NCBI GenBank assembly: GCA_024103355.1
Contig: JAGFIU010000049.1
Location: forward strand, 1-56,958
Source: Bacteroidota bacterium
GTDB lineage: Bacteria; Bacteroidota; Bacteroidia; NS11-12g; UBA955
DNA: 56,958 nucleotides
Reading direction: 5' to 3'
In this document: positions 35,789-44,241 of the stretch, in pieces
Position numbering within the stretch: the stretch's first letter is position 1
How the letters are laid out: each line of letters opens with the position of its first letter
Made by a program: the position numbers and the translations under genes
Notes under the pieces: generated by a model
Databases searched by the model: none
What the model saw: only the letters and a program-made list of their open reading frames with translations
Told to the model about the DNA's origin: nothing

Positions 35789-36688
35789 ATGAAAAACCGA
35801 AAAAAGCGACCGAGTTGGATTAGAAAACTGCGTAATCGCTATCGATTGATGCTAATAAATGAGTCAAATTTTCAAGAAAAATTGACTTTAAAATTAACAC
35901 CACTCAGTGTCTTATTACTTTTTTTTGGTGGGTTTTTAGTTTTTACTGTAATCAGCTGGTTGCTTATCTTCGCAATCCCCTCATTGCGAGTATACATGCC
36001 GGGATATGAGTTTGACAAAAACAGAAAGCAAAAAAAAGAGTTGATGCTCAGCATAAATGAAATCAATAATTCAATTAATAAATTAGAAGAAAGGCGAGTG
36101 TTGTTGGATATGTTACTCAGAGGTGACAAACTAACTAAAACGGATATTGCATTTCTACAAGACCAAATTGAACCTGGAAAGGAATACCAAGAAAGAGAGC
36201 AAATCATTTCATCAGATACTACGAGTGATGTCGACAGAACCAATCCCTCAACATTATTTATGGAACCATCGGGAAAAATGTTTAGTCTTAACAACAATGC
36301 AACCACACTTAGTTTGATATCCGGACCATTTTATCCGCCTCTCTCAGGGAAAGTGACTTCATTTTATGAAGCTTCAGTACATCCTGCTATTGATATCGTG
36401 CCAAACAAGGATGAGACTGTGAAAGCCGCTCTTGATGGTATAGTAGTTTTCACAGGTTGGACACCTGACAATGGAAATGTAATTTGTATTCAGCACCCGG
36501 AAAATTGGCTGACTGTGTATAAACATTGCGCTCAAGTATTTAGTAAATTGGGGAATAGGGTAAATGCAGGAGAGGTTATAGGGATTGTTGGTAATACAGG
36601 GGAACTCACAAGCGGACCGCATCTCCATTTTGAATTATGGCACAATGGGGTAACCCTTAATCCTCTCAGTTTTATTAGTTTTAATTAA
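35789..36688 (+). CDS. M23 family (LytM-type) metallopeptidase, membrane anchored
   Basis: A predicted zinc endopeptidase acting on peptidoglycan cross-links, 299 residues long. A basic N-terminus is followed by one membrane helix at about residues 38-62, a short coiled coil around 80-110, a linker and the LytM domain. The zinc ligands H198 and D202 (HPAID) and H278/H280 (GPHLHFEL) are all present, so the domain should be catalytic and not just an EnvC-like activator. It is divergent from PorW/SprE-PBP and followed after eight bases by a lipoprotein gene. The arrangement places wall synthesis and wall cleavage back to back. Confidence 0.93.
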   Translation: MKNRKKRPSWIRKLRNRYRLMLINESNFQEKLTLKLTPLSVLLLFFGGFLVFTVISWLLIFAIPSLRVYMPGYEFDKNRKQKKELMLSINEINNSINKLEERRVLLDMLLRGDKLTKTDIAFLQDQIEPGKEYQEREQIISSDTTSDVDRTNPSTLFMEPSGKMFSLNNNATTLSLISGPFYPPLSGKVTSFYEASVHPAIDIVPNKDETVKAALDGIVVFTGWTPDNGNVICIQHPENWLTVYKHCAQVFSKLGNRVNAGEVIGIVGNTGELTSGPHLHFELWHNGVTLNPLSFISFN

Positions 36689-36696
36689 TTATCTAT

Positions 36697-37467
36697 ATGA
36701 TGAAATCACTCCTATTACAGTTTCTTGTTTTTTTGTGTTTCGCATTCCTTCAATCATGCACACCCAAAACTTCTCCTACAAATCAATCAATAGACACTCA
36801 CAATATTATCACTCCTGACAGTCTACCTCCAATCAAGGATAACCATATTAACAATTCCACTTCCTCTCTGGCATATGAGCAGTTCCCTTTTGGTTGTCCA
36901 ACCTTAGTAAATTTTGTATTTTCTGATGAGTGGAGAATCATTGACCATTCAGGGACTAGAGAGATGGGGTTTAGTATTTATCAACGTGCTTTGCTAGATA
37001 TTAATAAGTGCTTGCAACAAATTAATACACAACCACCAATCCAAAGACCAAAAATCAAGAAAGTAAATTACCTTAGATACAATAGCCATGATTCGCTTGC
37101 TTGCGATAATATTGCTTCTACTGATAGTATTATAATTAAATTACCCAATATGGGGCGTTATAAATCTTATTATGCTTATGGAAACCTTCACAATGAAAAC
37201 CCATCAGACACGATTGCTCCTGAAGAGGGCTGTTTTGAATATGGTAATCTTGTTTTGGTTGACTCTGTTTCAAACTCTGCAAAAGTCATAAACTTGTATC
37301 TGATGAAGCAAAAAGAGGATAAAATATTTCTAAGGTTATTTTATATTGATGCAGAATCACTCATTCATATTATGGAGGTGAATTGCAATACAACTAATTG
37401 TTTTATAACAAATCGTTTTACGGCATCTGTTGATAATAATGGAAGCTTTAGAGTAAACAAAAAATAA
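36697..37467 (+). CDS. Lipoprotein of unknown function
   Basis: I do not recognise this 256-residue protein. The signal peptide ends in a clear lipobox FLQSC. A Ser/Thr/Asn/Pro-rich linker follows (residues 21-55), then a domain of about 200 residues with strands (YYAYGNLHN, GNLVLVDSVSN, VINLYLMKQ, FLRLFYIDA) and five further Cys residues spread through it. It lies eight bases after the M23 peptidase gene and is followed by a strong bidirectional terminator, so the two form a two-gene operon. No function can be assigned. Confidence 0.75.
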   Translation: MMKSLLLQFLVFLCFAFLQSCTPKTSPTNQSIDTHNIITPDSLPPIKDNHINNSTSSLAYEQFPFGCPTLVNFVFSDEWRIIDHSGTREMGFSIYQRALLDINKCLQQINTQPPIQRPKIKKVNYLRYNSHDSLACDNIASTDSIIIKLPNMGRYKSYYAYGNLHNENPSDTIAPEEGCFEYGNLVLVDSVSNSAKVINLYLMKQKEDKIFLRLFYIDAESLIHIMEVNCNTTNCFITNRFTASVDNNGSFRVNKK

Positions 37468-37503
37468 AAAAGGGTCGTTTGAACTTATCAAACGACCCTT
37501 TTT
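37466..37503. terminator. Bidirectional intrinsic terminator
   Basis: An 11-base-pair perfect stem (37472-37482 with 37488-37498) and a five-base loop, flanked by A-rich and T-rich tracts on both sides. It sits between the convergent lipoprotein and M16 genes and should serve both strands. Confidence 0.9.
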
Positions 37504-37518
37504 CACTAACACTGTTGA

Positions 37519-40404
37519 TTATTTCTTCTTATAAATCTTCACTTTTCCTTCTGCATTATTGTTCAAAATTTGAACCTTACCATAACCAAGTGCCTCTAAC
37601 TTGGGTTTTAGCAATGACTGTGTACCCACAACAACAATAATCATATTATCTGGGTCAAGATATTTTTTGGCAAAATTGTTAATATCCTCTTTTGTTAATG
37701 AATTGATAATGTCGGCTTGCTTTTTCTTGTAATCAGAATCCAAGTTTCTAACCAGAATCCCTCTCAGGAATGATGCCTTTGAAAAAGAGGATTCATAATT
37801 GAGTGCATCACTTGCTACCAATGAATTTTTAGTAAAGGCAAGTTCTTCATCAGAAATACCTTCTTCTTTATATTTTTTAATTATTTTGAAGATTTCAACT
37901 ATTGCACTATCAGTTGCCTCTGCTTTAACACTAGCACCAACAATATAGTAGCCCGGGTATTCTTTTACACCGGCAGCAAATCCTGAACGAATTCCATAAG
38001 TCCAACCATGTTCTTCTCTAATTGAAAGATTAAGTCTTGAGTTGAAACTCCCACCTAATACATAGTTCATGACATTGGCTTTAAAGAAATCACCATATGT
38101 ATCATATGGCAAAGATCTATTTCCAATGGAGAGATAAGATTGTGATGCAAAATCTTTATTAATTAAGAAAATTTGAGTTGTATTATATTCAGGAAACTCT
38201 CCGAATGTAGGCAATGCAACATCTTTCTTCTCCCACTTTTCCATAAAGCTAACAGCACTCTTAACGTCCGCTTCAGATAATTCACCAACCATAACTACTT
38301 TCGTTAGTTGTGGAGTAATAAATTTTTGGTAATATCTAACGATATCATCGAGTTTAATCTTGACAAACTCATTATAGTTTCCTGTAACAAATTTTCCAAG
38401 CGGATTCTTATCACTGTATATTAATCTGCTAAAGGCTTTGGACGCAACAGTTGACGAATTTAATCTCTGATTTGCAACAGTTTCAATAAGTCGCTTTCGT
38501 AGTAAGTCAAAATCCTCTTGCTCAAAATTAGGACTAAGCATCATTTCTTCAAGCAACTCCATAGTTTCGTTCACTTTATTCTTATAACAACTCACATAAC
38601 CAATAATCCCTGAACTACTTCCGGAAAAGCTAATACTACTACCCAAGCTTTCTAATTTATTTTCTAAATCAGCTGCAGGATATTTCTTGGTACTTTCATT
38701 CATCATTTGGGCAGTAAAGAATGCTGTCCCATACGGAAAATCCTTACCATTTTCAAACAACTGACCTCCGTCAAAATTAATCAGAAACATGACTCTTGGG
38801 GTTTTATTACTTTTAGTTCCAATTACATCAACCCCATTGCTTGTACTAAACTTAAAAAAATCCGGTGTTTCAACAGTTTTGGGTGCAGCAGGAATAGGTT
38901 TTTTGCTCCTATCAAAATTGTCAACCGGTCTATTATATACAAGCCCTTCAAATTCTGAATAATCAGGTTTTGCATCTATATATGGATTAAAACTTTCAAA
39001 ATGTTTTTTCTTAGTTCCCGGTTGATCATATATGGGGTCTCTTTCAACAGTGATGCATGCATAGTTTTTATTTTTTATATATCTTAAAAAAACTCGCATG
39101 ACATCAGCTTTAGTAACTTTCTGATATCTTTCAATGTCTTGGTCTAAGTTATAAGACTTTCCGGGCATTGACATTTCATACTGAGTAAGGAGTGATGCTT
39201 TACCGGCATTGGTTTCAAGGGAGCCATACATCCCGGAAATTAAAGATGTTTTAACGCGTTCTAAATCAGCTTCAGTAAAACCTGCATTCTCAAAATCTTC
39301 GATAGATTTTAGTATTAAGTCCCTTGTTTCAAGTGGAGAAACTCCCGGATATGCTACTGCTTGAATAGTAAACTCTCCTGAGAGTTCAAAAGTCGGATGA
39401 TACACATTAACATCTACTGCTTTCTCTGATTTAATGAAGTTTTTATAAAAAATTGAGTTTCTACCACCAGACATTAAATAAGAAAGTATATCCAAGGCTG
39501 CCTCATCTTTGTGGTATGTTGGAACAGTCGGATAAACAAACAATGTGAGTGGTAGGAAAATATTGTCTTTGTATGTTTTATAATCACTCTCAGGTAATCT
39601 TACAGGTGTAGGATGTAACCTCTTTACTTCCGGACCTTTTGGAATAGAACCAAAATATTTATCAACTAACTTCACAACACTATCTGCAACAACATCTCCG
39701 GAAACAACCAGAATTGCATTATTGGGGCCATAATACCTTAAGAAAAATGCATTAAGATCTTCTCGTGTTGCACGATCGAGATCATCTGTAAATCCTATTG
39801 TTGGCCATGAATACGGATGCCCTGCAGGATACAGAAGTTGGTCTTTCACTTCCTCTACAAAACCATAGGGAACATCATATCGCTGTGCTTTCTCATTTTT
39901 TACTGTTTTCCTTTGAACCTCAAATTTATCAACTGTGAATGCGTTAGGCAAGAAGCCCATCCTATCCGCTTCTAACCATAGAGCAGTTTCCAACATATTG
40001 CTGGGAAGAGTCTCAAAATAATTTGTTCTGTCACGATTAGTTGTTCCATTCATATCACCTCCTGCACCCTGAACAATTTTGAAATGTTCTTCATCTCCCA
40101 CATGCTCTGAACCTTGGAACATCATGTGCTCAAAAAAGTGCGCAAACCCTGAACGTCCTGGCAATTCACGGTTGGAACCTACCTTATAGGTTACTTCTAC
40201 GTGAACTACCGGTGAAGAATTATCTTCGCTGATTATCAATGTTAACCCGTTTGCCAATTCATATTTGCTGTACGGAATTATATACTGGCCTGGTTTTGCT
40301 TCTATCTTTTCAATAAACTTAACCGGCCCGAGGCTCTGGGGAATGACTGAAAATGGCAGTATTACCAATCCTAATACTGTAAATAATCTAATAATGTGTT
40401 TCAT
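37519..40404 (-). CDS. M16 family metallopeptidase, two-domain, secreted
   Basis: A periplasmic zinc peptidase of the pitrilysin/insulinase family, 961 residues in a single-chain arrangement of two M16 halves. The signal peptide ends near IPQS. The first half carries the inverted HxxEH motif (HFFEHMMF) and the downstream Glu in VKNEKAQ; the second half lacks HxxEH and is presumably structural, with the conserved REEHGWTYGI near its end. ATG 40404 is chosen because the longer frame begins at the TTG of the TACTTTTG promoter box (40426-40433). It is monocistronic, ending at the bidirectional terminator. Confidence 0.94.
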   Translation of the reverse strand: MKHIIRLFTVLGLVILPFSVIPQSLGPVKFIEKIEAKPGQYIIPYSKYELANGLTLIISEDNSSPVVHVEVTYKVGSNRELPGRSGFAHFFEHMMFQGSEHVGDEEHFKIVQGAGGDMNGTTNRDRTNYFETLPSNMLETALWLEADRMGFLPNAFTVDKFEVQRKTVKNEKAQRYDVPYGFVEEVKDQLLYPAGHPYSWPTIGFTDDLDRATREDLNAFFLRYYGPNNAILVVSGDVVADSVVKLVDKYFGSIPKGPEVKRLHPTPVRLPESDYKTYKDNIFLPLTLFVYPTVPTYHKDEAALDILSYLMSGGRNSIFYKNFIKSEKAVDVNVYHPTFELSGEFTIQAVAYPGVSPLETRDLILKSIEDFENAGFTEADLERVKTSLISGMYGSLETNAGKASLLTQYEMSMPGKSYNLDQDIERYQKVTKADVMRVFLRYIKNKNYACITVERDPIYDQPGTKKKHFESFNPYIDAKPDYSEFEGLVYNRPVDNFDRSKKPIPAAPKTVETPDFFKFSTSNGVDVIGTKSNKTPRVMFLINFDGGQLFENGKDFPYGTAFFTAQMMNESTKKYPAADLENKLESLGSSISFSGSSSGIIGYVSCYKNKVNETMELLEEMMLSPNFEQEDFDLLRKRLIETVANQRLNSSTVASKAFSRLIYSDKNPLGKFVTGNYNEFVKIKLDDIVRYYQKFITPQLTKVVMVGELSEADVKSAVSFMEKWEKKDVALPTFGEFPEYNTTQIFLINKDFASQSYLSIGNRSLPYDTYGDFFKANVMNYVLGGSFNSRLNLSIREEHGWTYGIRSGFAAGVKEYPGYYIVGASVKAEATDSAIVEIFKIIKKYKEEGISDEELAFTKNSLVASDALNYESSFSKASFLRGILVRNLDSDYKKKQADIINSLTKEDINNFAKKYLDPDNMIIVVVGTQSLLKPKLEALGYGKVQILNNNAEGKVKIYKKK

Positions 40405-40425
40405 TTGTTTTTCTGAATTTCGGTT

Positions 40426-40433
40426 CAAAAGTA
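40426..40433 (-). promoter_or_regulatory. -7 promoter box of the M16 peptidase gene (minus strand)
   Basis: CAAAAGTA on plus is TACTTTTG on minus, 21 bases before ATG 40404. Confidence 0.55.
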
Positions 40434-40586
40434 AGCATTGAAATCCTTTGTTTTAATCCCTTCGACTAAAAAGTTTGAGTTGTTGTTAAATCACCGCGAT
40501 ATTTTTCTATGCGAGAAAAATTAATAAAATCTAACTGTTAATAAAATTAAGATTAAAAGTCAATTCATAACATCATTTTTGCAAGC

Positions 40587-41123
40587 ATGTCTACTTCAGC
40601 AATCATCCTTGTTCTAATTATTATCTCTGCACTCCTATTATTGAAATTTGCTGGTGGATTCCTATTCAAACTCATAGGCTTTTTACTTTTTATCCCTGCT
40701 ATTCTCTTAGGATTATATCTTTTCAATCTCCCTCCCTTCAACCAAAATATCTTTTCAAGGGACAACCTGAACAAAAAATTCTGTATGAATGAAAAAAATC
40801 AGGATGTATGTGATTGTATTGTTATACCATATACAAAACTTATTGAAGATAAGTTTGACAAAGATGAACTCAAAGAAATTGAAAGTAAAAACTATGAGAG
40901 TGCTTATGTTTTCACAAAATTGTCAAAACAGTTATCAGTTCAAACCGCTCTTTGTGCAGGTAGCGAGGACAGTGCTAAAGTACTTATGAATAAATTCATC
41001 AAAGAGATTTCTCCATTAGGGTTTTCAACCGCTAAAGCTGCTGAATGGTTCCAAACCAAAACAAGTGAAATCGAAAACCAGCAAGTAAGAAAAGAAGAGT
41101 TAGATAAAAAACTCGAAAATTGA
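40587..41123 (+). CDS. Hypothetical membrane protein
   Basis: I do not recognise this 178-residue protein. The first 50 residues are strongly hydrophobic, forming one or two membrane helices with a short turn near GGFLFKL. The rest is a soluble, mostly helical, lysine/glutamate-rich domain with a Cys cluster (FCMNEKNQDVCDC) near residues 66-78 and one more Cys near residue 115. It stands alone between the divergent M16 gene and the ferredoxin gene, with no clean promoter box (a weak CATTTTTG lies upstream). The coding bias looks normal; the function is unknown. Confidence 0.65.
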   Translation: MSTSAIILVLIIISALLLLKFAGGFLFKLIGFLLFIPAILLGLYLFNLPPFNQNIFSRDNLNKKFCMNEKNQDVCDCIVIPYTKLIEDKFDKDELKEIESKNYESAYVFTKLSKQLSVQTALCAGSEDSAKVLMNKFIKEISPLGFSTAKAAEWFQTKTSEIENQQVRKEELDKKLEN

Positions 41124-41188
41124 CCACCGGAAGATGTTACTTATTTATAAACATTCTAAATAATGTGGTTTTGAGTCGGAATATTGAC

Positions 41189-41196
41189 TAAATTTG
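41189..41196 (+). promoter_or_regulatory. -7 promoter box (TAAATTTG) of the ferredoxin-iscX-kdsC run
   Basis: An exact box followed by C, 24 bases before ATG 41221. The in-frame TTG at 41194 belongs to the box and is not the start. Confidence 0.65.
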
Positions 41197-41220
41197 CCGA
41201 CAGATTCAATAAAAAAAATA

Positions 41221-41550
41221 ATGGGAAAAGTAATATATAAATTTGAAGATGGTTCTCCTGAAGAAACACATGAGATTGAAGAAGGAGAAAGTATATTAGA
41301 GGTTGCATTAGATAATGACATCCATTTAAACCACAATTGTGGAGGTGTTTGTGCTTGTTCAACTTGTCATATTTATTTTGAAGAAGGAGAAGAAAATGTA
41401 CAGGAAATGAGCGAAGAAGAAGAAGATTTTGTGGACAGGGCAAGAAATCCTCGTATAAATTCGCGCCTTGCCTGTCAATGCGTTTTAGAGAATCAGGATG
41501 CTACACTCGTTGTAACCATCCCCGATCAGTCAGGTATCATAGGAAGCTAA
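41221..41550 (+). CDS. [2Fe-2S] ferredoxin, adrenodoxin type
   Basis: A small electron carrier of 109 residues. The cluster ligands follow the adrenodoxin/Isc-ferredoxin pattern C-x5-C-x2-C...C: Cys39, Cys45 and Cys48 in the NCGGVCACSTC segment, plus a Cys in RLACQC. Two extra Cys, one in GGVC and one in LACQC, are adjacent to ligands. The acidic C-terminal half (MSEEEEDF) is typical of this group. The iscX gene follows nine bases later, as fdx-iscX do in the isc operon of Escherichia coli, suggesting a role in Fe-S assembly. iscS, iscU and hscA are not in the window. Confidence 0.94.
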   Translation: MGKVIYKFEDGSPEETHEIEEGESILEVALDNDIHLNHNCGGVCACSTCHIYFEEGEENVQEMSEEEEDFVDRARNPRINSRLACQCVLENQDATLVVTIPDQSGIIGS

Positions 41551-41559
41551 ATTATCAAT

Positions 41560-41805
41560 ATGGAGAATAAAACATTTGAACCACCTATTTTTTGGAAAGA
41601 CCATGAAGACATTGCCATGGCATTGTATGAGAAATTCAGAGACGATTTTGATGAAAGCAAAATCTATAGAATTCGTTTCACAGACCTGATTGAATGGGTA
41701 CTTGAACTGCCTAATTTTGAAGGTAAAAGAGAAGAATGCAATGAAGGTCATTTAGAAATGATTCAAACACAATGGGTGTATGAATGGAGAGATAATCAAA
41801 ACTAA
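41560..41805 (+). CDS. iscX: Fe-S assembly protein IscX
   Basis: A small acidic adaptor that in Escherichia coli binds IscS and iron and modulates cluster assembly. It has 81 residues, slightly longer than the 66 of E. coli because of an N-terminal extension. Matching features are FWKDHEDIAMALYEKF, the conserved RFTDLIEWVLELPNFEG core and NE.HLEMIQTQW near the end. Its position directly after a [2Fe-2S] ferredoxin gene supports the assignment. It is followed after 18 bases by the KdsC-type phosphatase gene. Confidence 0.9.
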   Translation: MENKTFEPPIFWKDHEDIAMALYEKFRDDFDESKIYRIRFTDLIEWVLELPNFEGKREECNEGHLEMIQTQWVYEWRDNQN

Positions 41806-41823
41806 AAACACAATCATTTCAAC

Positions 41824-42321
41824 ATGTTGATTCTTGAAAAACTCAAACAAGTCAAGGCCTTTATCTTTGATGTAGATGGCGTTCTCTCAGATGGCAGAGT
41901 GCTAATCACAGAAGAAGGAGCACAACTCCGGAATATGTCAATCAAAGACGGATATGCACTCAGAAAAGCCTTAGACTGCGGATACTTAGTAGCGGTCATA
42001 AGCGGTGGGAGTTCACAAGGAGTGAAAGAGCGATTAAATTATCTCGGGATCAAAGAAGTCTATTTGGGAGTACGACACAAGATTGAAATTTTCGAGAAGT
42101 TGTTAGAAGAATATCAACTAAGTCTGGCTGAAGTACTCTATATGGGAGATGACATTCCTGATTTGGAAATCATGCTTAAATGTGGTATTCCATGTTGTCC
42201 TTCAAATGCTTCGACAGAAGTCAAAGAAATCAGTGTTTATATTTCACCCAATATTGGCGGGCATGAATGTGTCAGGGATGTGATTGAAAAAACACTGAAA
42301 GTTAAGGGCGAATGGCTATAA
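41824..42321 (+). CDS. kdsC: HAD phosphatase, KdsC-type (KDO 8-phosphate phosphatase)
   Basis: It is predicted to remove phosphate from 3-deoxy-D-manno-octulosonate 8-phosphate in the LPS core pathway. It has 165 residues, the normal size for this capless HAD family. Motif I is FDVDGVLSDG with the nucleophile and acid Asp pair, motif II is VISGGSS, the Lys is in VRHKIEI and motif III is MGDDIPDLE. It lies downstream of iscX on the same strand, probably in the same transcript. Other KDO genes are absent here, so other sugar-acid phosphates cannot be excluded, but the sequence is close to KdsC. Confidence 0.88.
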   Translation: MLILEKLKQVKAFIFDVDGVLSDGRVLITEEGAQLRNMSIKDGYALRKALDCGYLVAVISGGSSQGVKERLNYLGIKEVYLGVRHKIEIFEKLLEEYQLSLAEVLYMGDDIPDLEIMLKCGIPCCPSNASTEVKEISVYISPNIGGHECVRDVIEKTLKVKGEWL

Positions 42322-42415
42322 AAAACATGCTTTTATCAGAATAACCCGTTTAAATTTTCAAAACAAACAAATGTAATCTCATAGAATAATAAAACAATAT
42401 GAATCTTATTTAAAG

Positions 42416-42423
42416 TAGCTTTG
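42416..42423 (+). promoter_or_regulatory. -7 promoter box (TAGCTTTG) of the OsmC gene
   Basis: An exact TAnnTTTG 48 bases before ATG 42472, the longest leader of this group; the following base is A. Confidence 0.5.
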
Positions 42424-42471
42424 AAAGCAGAAAGTAAATAAATTTTCCAAACAATATAAAATTAAAACATC

Positions 42472-42900
42472 ATGGTAAAACACGTAGCACATGCCGTATG
42501 GAACGGCTCAGTAAAAGAAGGTAACGGAAAAATCACAACCCGTAGCCAAGTATTAAATAATGCAGCATATTCATTCAAAACACGTTTTGAGAACGGGAAT
42601 GGAACAAATCCTGACGAACTATTAGCAGCATCACATGCAGGTTGCTTTGCAATGGCAACCAGTTTGCTTTTAGGTAAAGAAGGATTCACTCCTGAATCTT
42701 TAGAAGCAAAATGCGAATTGACAATGAATCCTGAAAAGCTTGAGATTGCAAGTTCTCATTTGACATTGAACGCTAAAGTTCCGGGGATTTCTAAAGAAAA
42801 ATTCTTAGAAGTAGTAAATCACGCTAAAGAAGGCTGTCCAATCAGCAAAGTAATGAAGTGTCCAATCACATTAGATGCTTCCTTAGCAAGCGCACAATAA
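42472..42900 (+). CDS. OsmC family peroxiredoxin
   Basis: A thiol peroxidase for organic hydroperoxides of the OsmC/Ohr superfamily, 142 residues. The two redox Cys lie in the expected places: ELLAASHAGCFAMA (peroxidatic) and EGCPISKVMK (resolving). The N-terminal VWNGSVKEGNGKI and YSFKTRFENG..TNPDE segments favour OsmC over Ohr. A strong terminator hairpin follows directly, before a run of redox-type genes on the same strand. Confidence 0.95.
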   Translation: MVKHVAHAVWNGSVKEGNGKITTRSQVLNNAAYSFKTRFENGNGTNPDELLAASHAGCFAMATSLLLGKEGFTPESLEAKCELTMNPEKLEIASSHLTLNAKVPGISKEKFLEVVNHAKEGCPISKVMKCPITLDASLASAQ

Positions 42901-42909
42901 ATTCAATTT

Positions 42910-42942
42910 CTCAGGCGGTCGCTATGCGACCGCCTGAGTTTT
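42910..42942 (+). terminator. Strong intrinsic terminator after the OsmC gene
   Basis: A perfect 13-base-pair GC-rich stem (42910-42922 with 42926-42938), a TAT loop and a T run. It ends only 16 bases before the next ATG, so it may attenuate rather than isolate the downstream genes. Confidence 0.9.
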
Positions 42943-42958
42943 ATACAAATACAAGTTT

Positions 42959-43378
42959 ATGGGAATAAAAATTATTAAATTATTTCTCAGGTTTGCAATA
43001 GCTGCAAGTTTTCTAAATGCATCAATAGACAGATTCAATGACATTTTGGGAATATTAAATCCCGAAAAGGTATATTGGGGTAATTGGTCAAATTTTGTTG
43101 CTTATTCAGCAGTACTAATGCCCTGGTTTCCACATTGGCTCGTTGTTACATCTGCCGTCATTGCAACCGCGGGAGAAATCATCTTTGCTCTACTCTTGAT
43201 TATAGGATACAAAACCAATCTAATAGGTACCCTGAGCGGTGTTTTGCTGTTGCTATTTGCTATTTTTATGAGTCTTACTGTCGGTTTAGGTCAAGCTCTA
43301 AATTATTCAGTTTTCAGTGCAGCCGCAGCCGGTTTTGCATTGGGTACCATTAAAACAAAATTTTTAGAATTAAAATAA
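42959..43378 (+). CDS. DoxX-like small membrane protein
   Basis: A 139-residue inner-membrane protein with four predicted helices (about residues 5-22, 50-70, 76-96 and 105-132). The layout, with RFAIAASFLNASIDRF at the start and FALLLIIGYKTNLIG between helices, resembles the DoxX/DoxD-like family, which often accompanies thiol or quinone redox proteins. It is the first gene after the OsmC terminator and lies 11 bases before the first AhpD-like gene. The function is unknown; the family call is moderate. Confidence 0.72.
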   Translation: MGIKIIKLFLRFAIAASFLNASIDRFNDILGILNPEKVYWGNWSNFVAYSAVLMPWFPHWLVVTSAVIATAGEIIFALLLIIGYKTNLIGTLSGVLLLLFAIFMSLTVGLGQALNYSVFSAAAAGFALGTIKTKFLELK

Positions 43379-43389
43379 CACATCAAATT

Positions 43390-43737
43390 ATGAACGAACA
43401 CAACGATTTTTACCCACCTTCAACTCCTGAAGATAACAGAAAAAAAGCTGATTTGGCACCCAAACAGATTGAAGCTTGGCGAACCTTCAGCAGAACTGTT
43501 TTTAAAGAAGGTGTATTGGACGAAAAAACGAAACAGTTGATTGCTGTTGCAGTAGCACATGTAACACAGTGCCCTTACTGCATTAAAGCCCATGTTCCTT
43601 TAGCAATGCGAAAGGGAGCAAGCAAACAAGAAATTATGGAGGCCATTTGGGTTGCATCCGAAATGAGAGCAGGAGCAGCTTATGCTCATGCGACCATAGC
43701 GATGGATGCAATGGAGAAAGCCGAAAACAAAGAATAA
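43390..43737 (+). CDS. Carboxymuconolactone decarboxylase family, AhpD-like
   Basis: A 115-residue helical protein of the CMD/AhpD fold, likely a thiol-dependent peroxidase or disulfide reductase partner. The redox CxxC is in CPYCIKAH, with the His two residues after as in AhpD. The EIMEAIWVASEMRAGAAYAHA helix is also typical. It is next to another CMD-family gene of different subtype, 32 bases downstream. True CMD decarboxylases lack the CxxC, so a peroxide-related role is favoured. Confidence 0.9.
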   Translation: MNEHNDFYPPSTPEDNRKKADLAPKQIEAWRTFSRTVFKEGVLDEKTKQLIAVAVAHVTQCPYCIKAHVPLAMRKGASKQEIMEAIWVASEMRAGAAYAHATIAMDAMEKAENKE

Positions 43738-43769
43738 ACACATTGTACACCTTAAAATCTTAAAAAAAA

Positions 43770-44237
43770 ATGAGAAGATTAAATTATGGGGCAGTTGACC
43801 CGGCAGCAATGAAAGCAATGATGGGCTTGGAAGAGTACGCACATCATTCAGGAATAGAAGCAAGCCTATTTGAGTTAATAAAAACCAGAGCTTCACAAAT
43901 TAACGGGTGCGCTTATTGTCTTGATATGCATACAAAAGATGCAAGACAGGCAGGCGAAACAGAACAGAGATTATACTGTCTCCCGGCTTGGCGCGAAACT
44001 AATTTTTATACAGAAAGAGAACGCGCAGCTTTGGAGTGGACTGAATCTGTCACATTGATTTCTCAAAATCATGTTCCTGATTCTATCTATAATTCTGTTA
44101 AAAAACATTTTACCGACAAAGAAATGGTTGCACTTACAATGATTGTGATTGCAATCAACGGATGGAACAGACTTGCAATCAGTTTCAGAACAGAAGCAGG
44201 TACTTATCAACCGGGAAAGCATAGCTCAAATAGCTAA
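43770..44237 (+). CDS. Carboxymuconolactone decarboxylase family, AhpD-like (longer form)
   Basis: A 155-residue AhpD-like protein. The CxxC with distal His is in CAYCLDMHTKDARQAGE, the hallmark of the alkylhydroperoxidase AhpD-core subfamily, followed by RLYCLPAWRET, TERERAALEWTE and VIAINGWNRLAIS. It shares only the fold and motif with the preceding 115-residue relative and is not a recent duplicate. The SDR gene starts five bases after its stop. Confidence 0.92.
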   Translation: MRRLNYGAVDPAAMKAMMGLEEYAHHSGIEASLFELIKTRASQINGCAYCLDMHTKDARQAGETEQRLYCLPAWRETNFYTERERAALEWTESVTLISQNHVPDSIYNSVKKHFTDKEMVALTMIVIAINGWNRLAISFRTEAGTYQPGKHSSNS

Positions 44238-44241
44238 GTCA

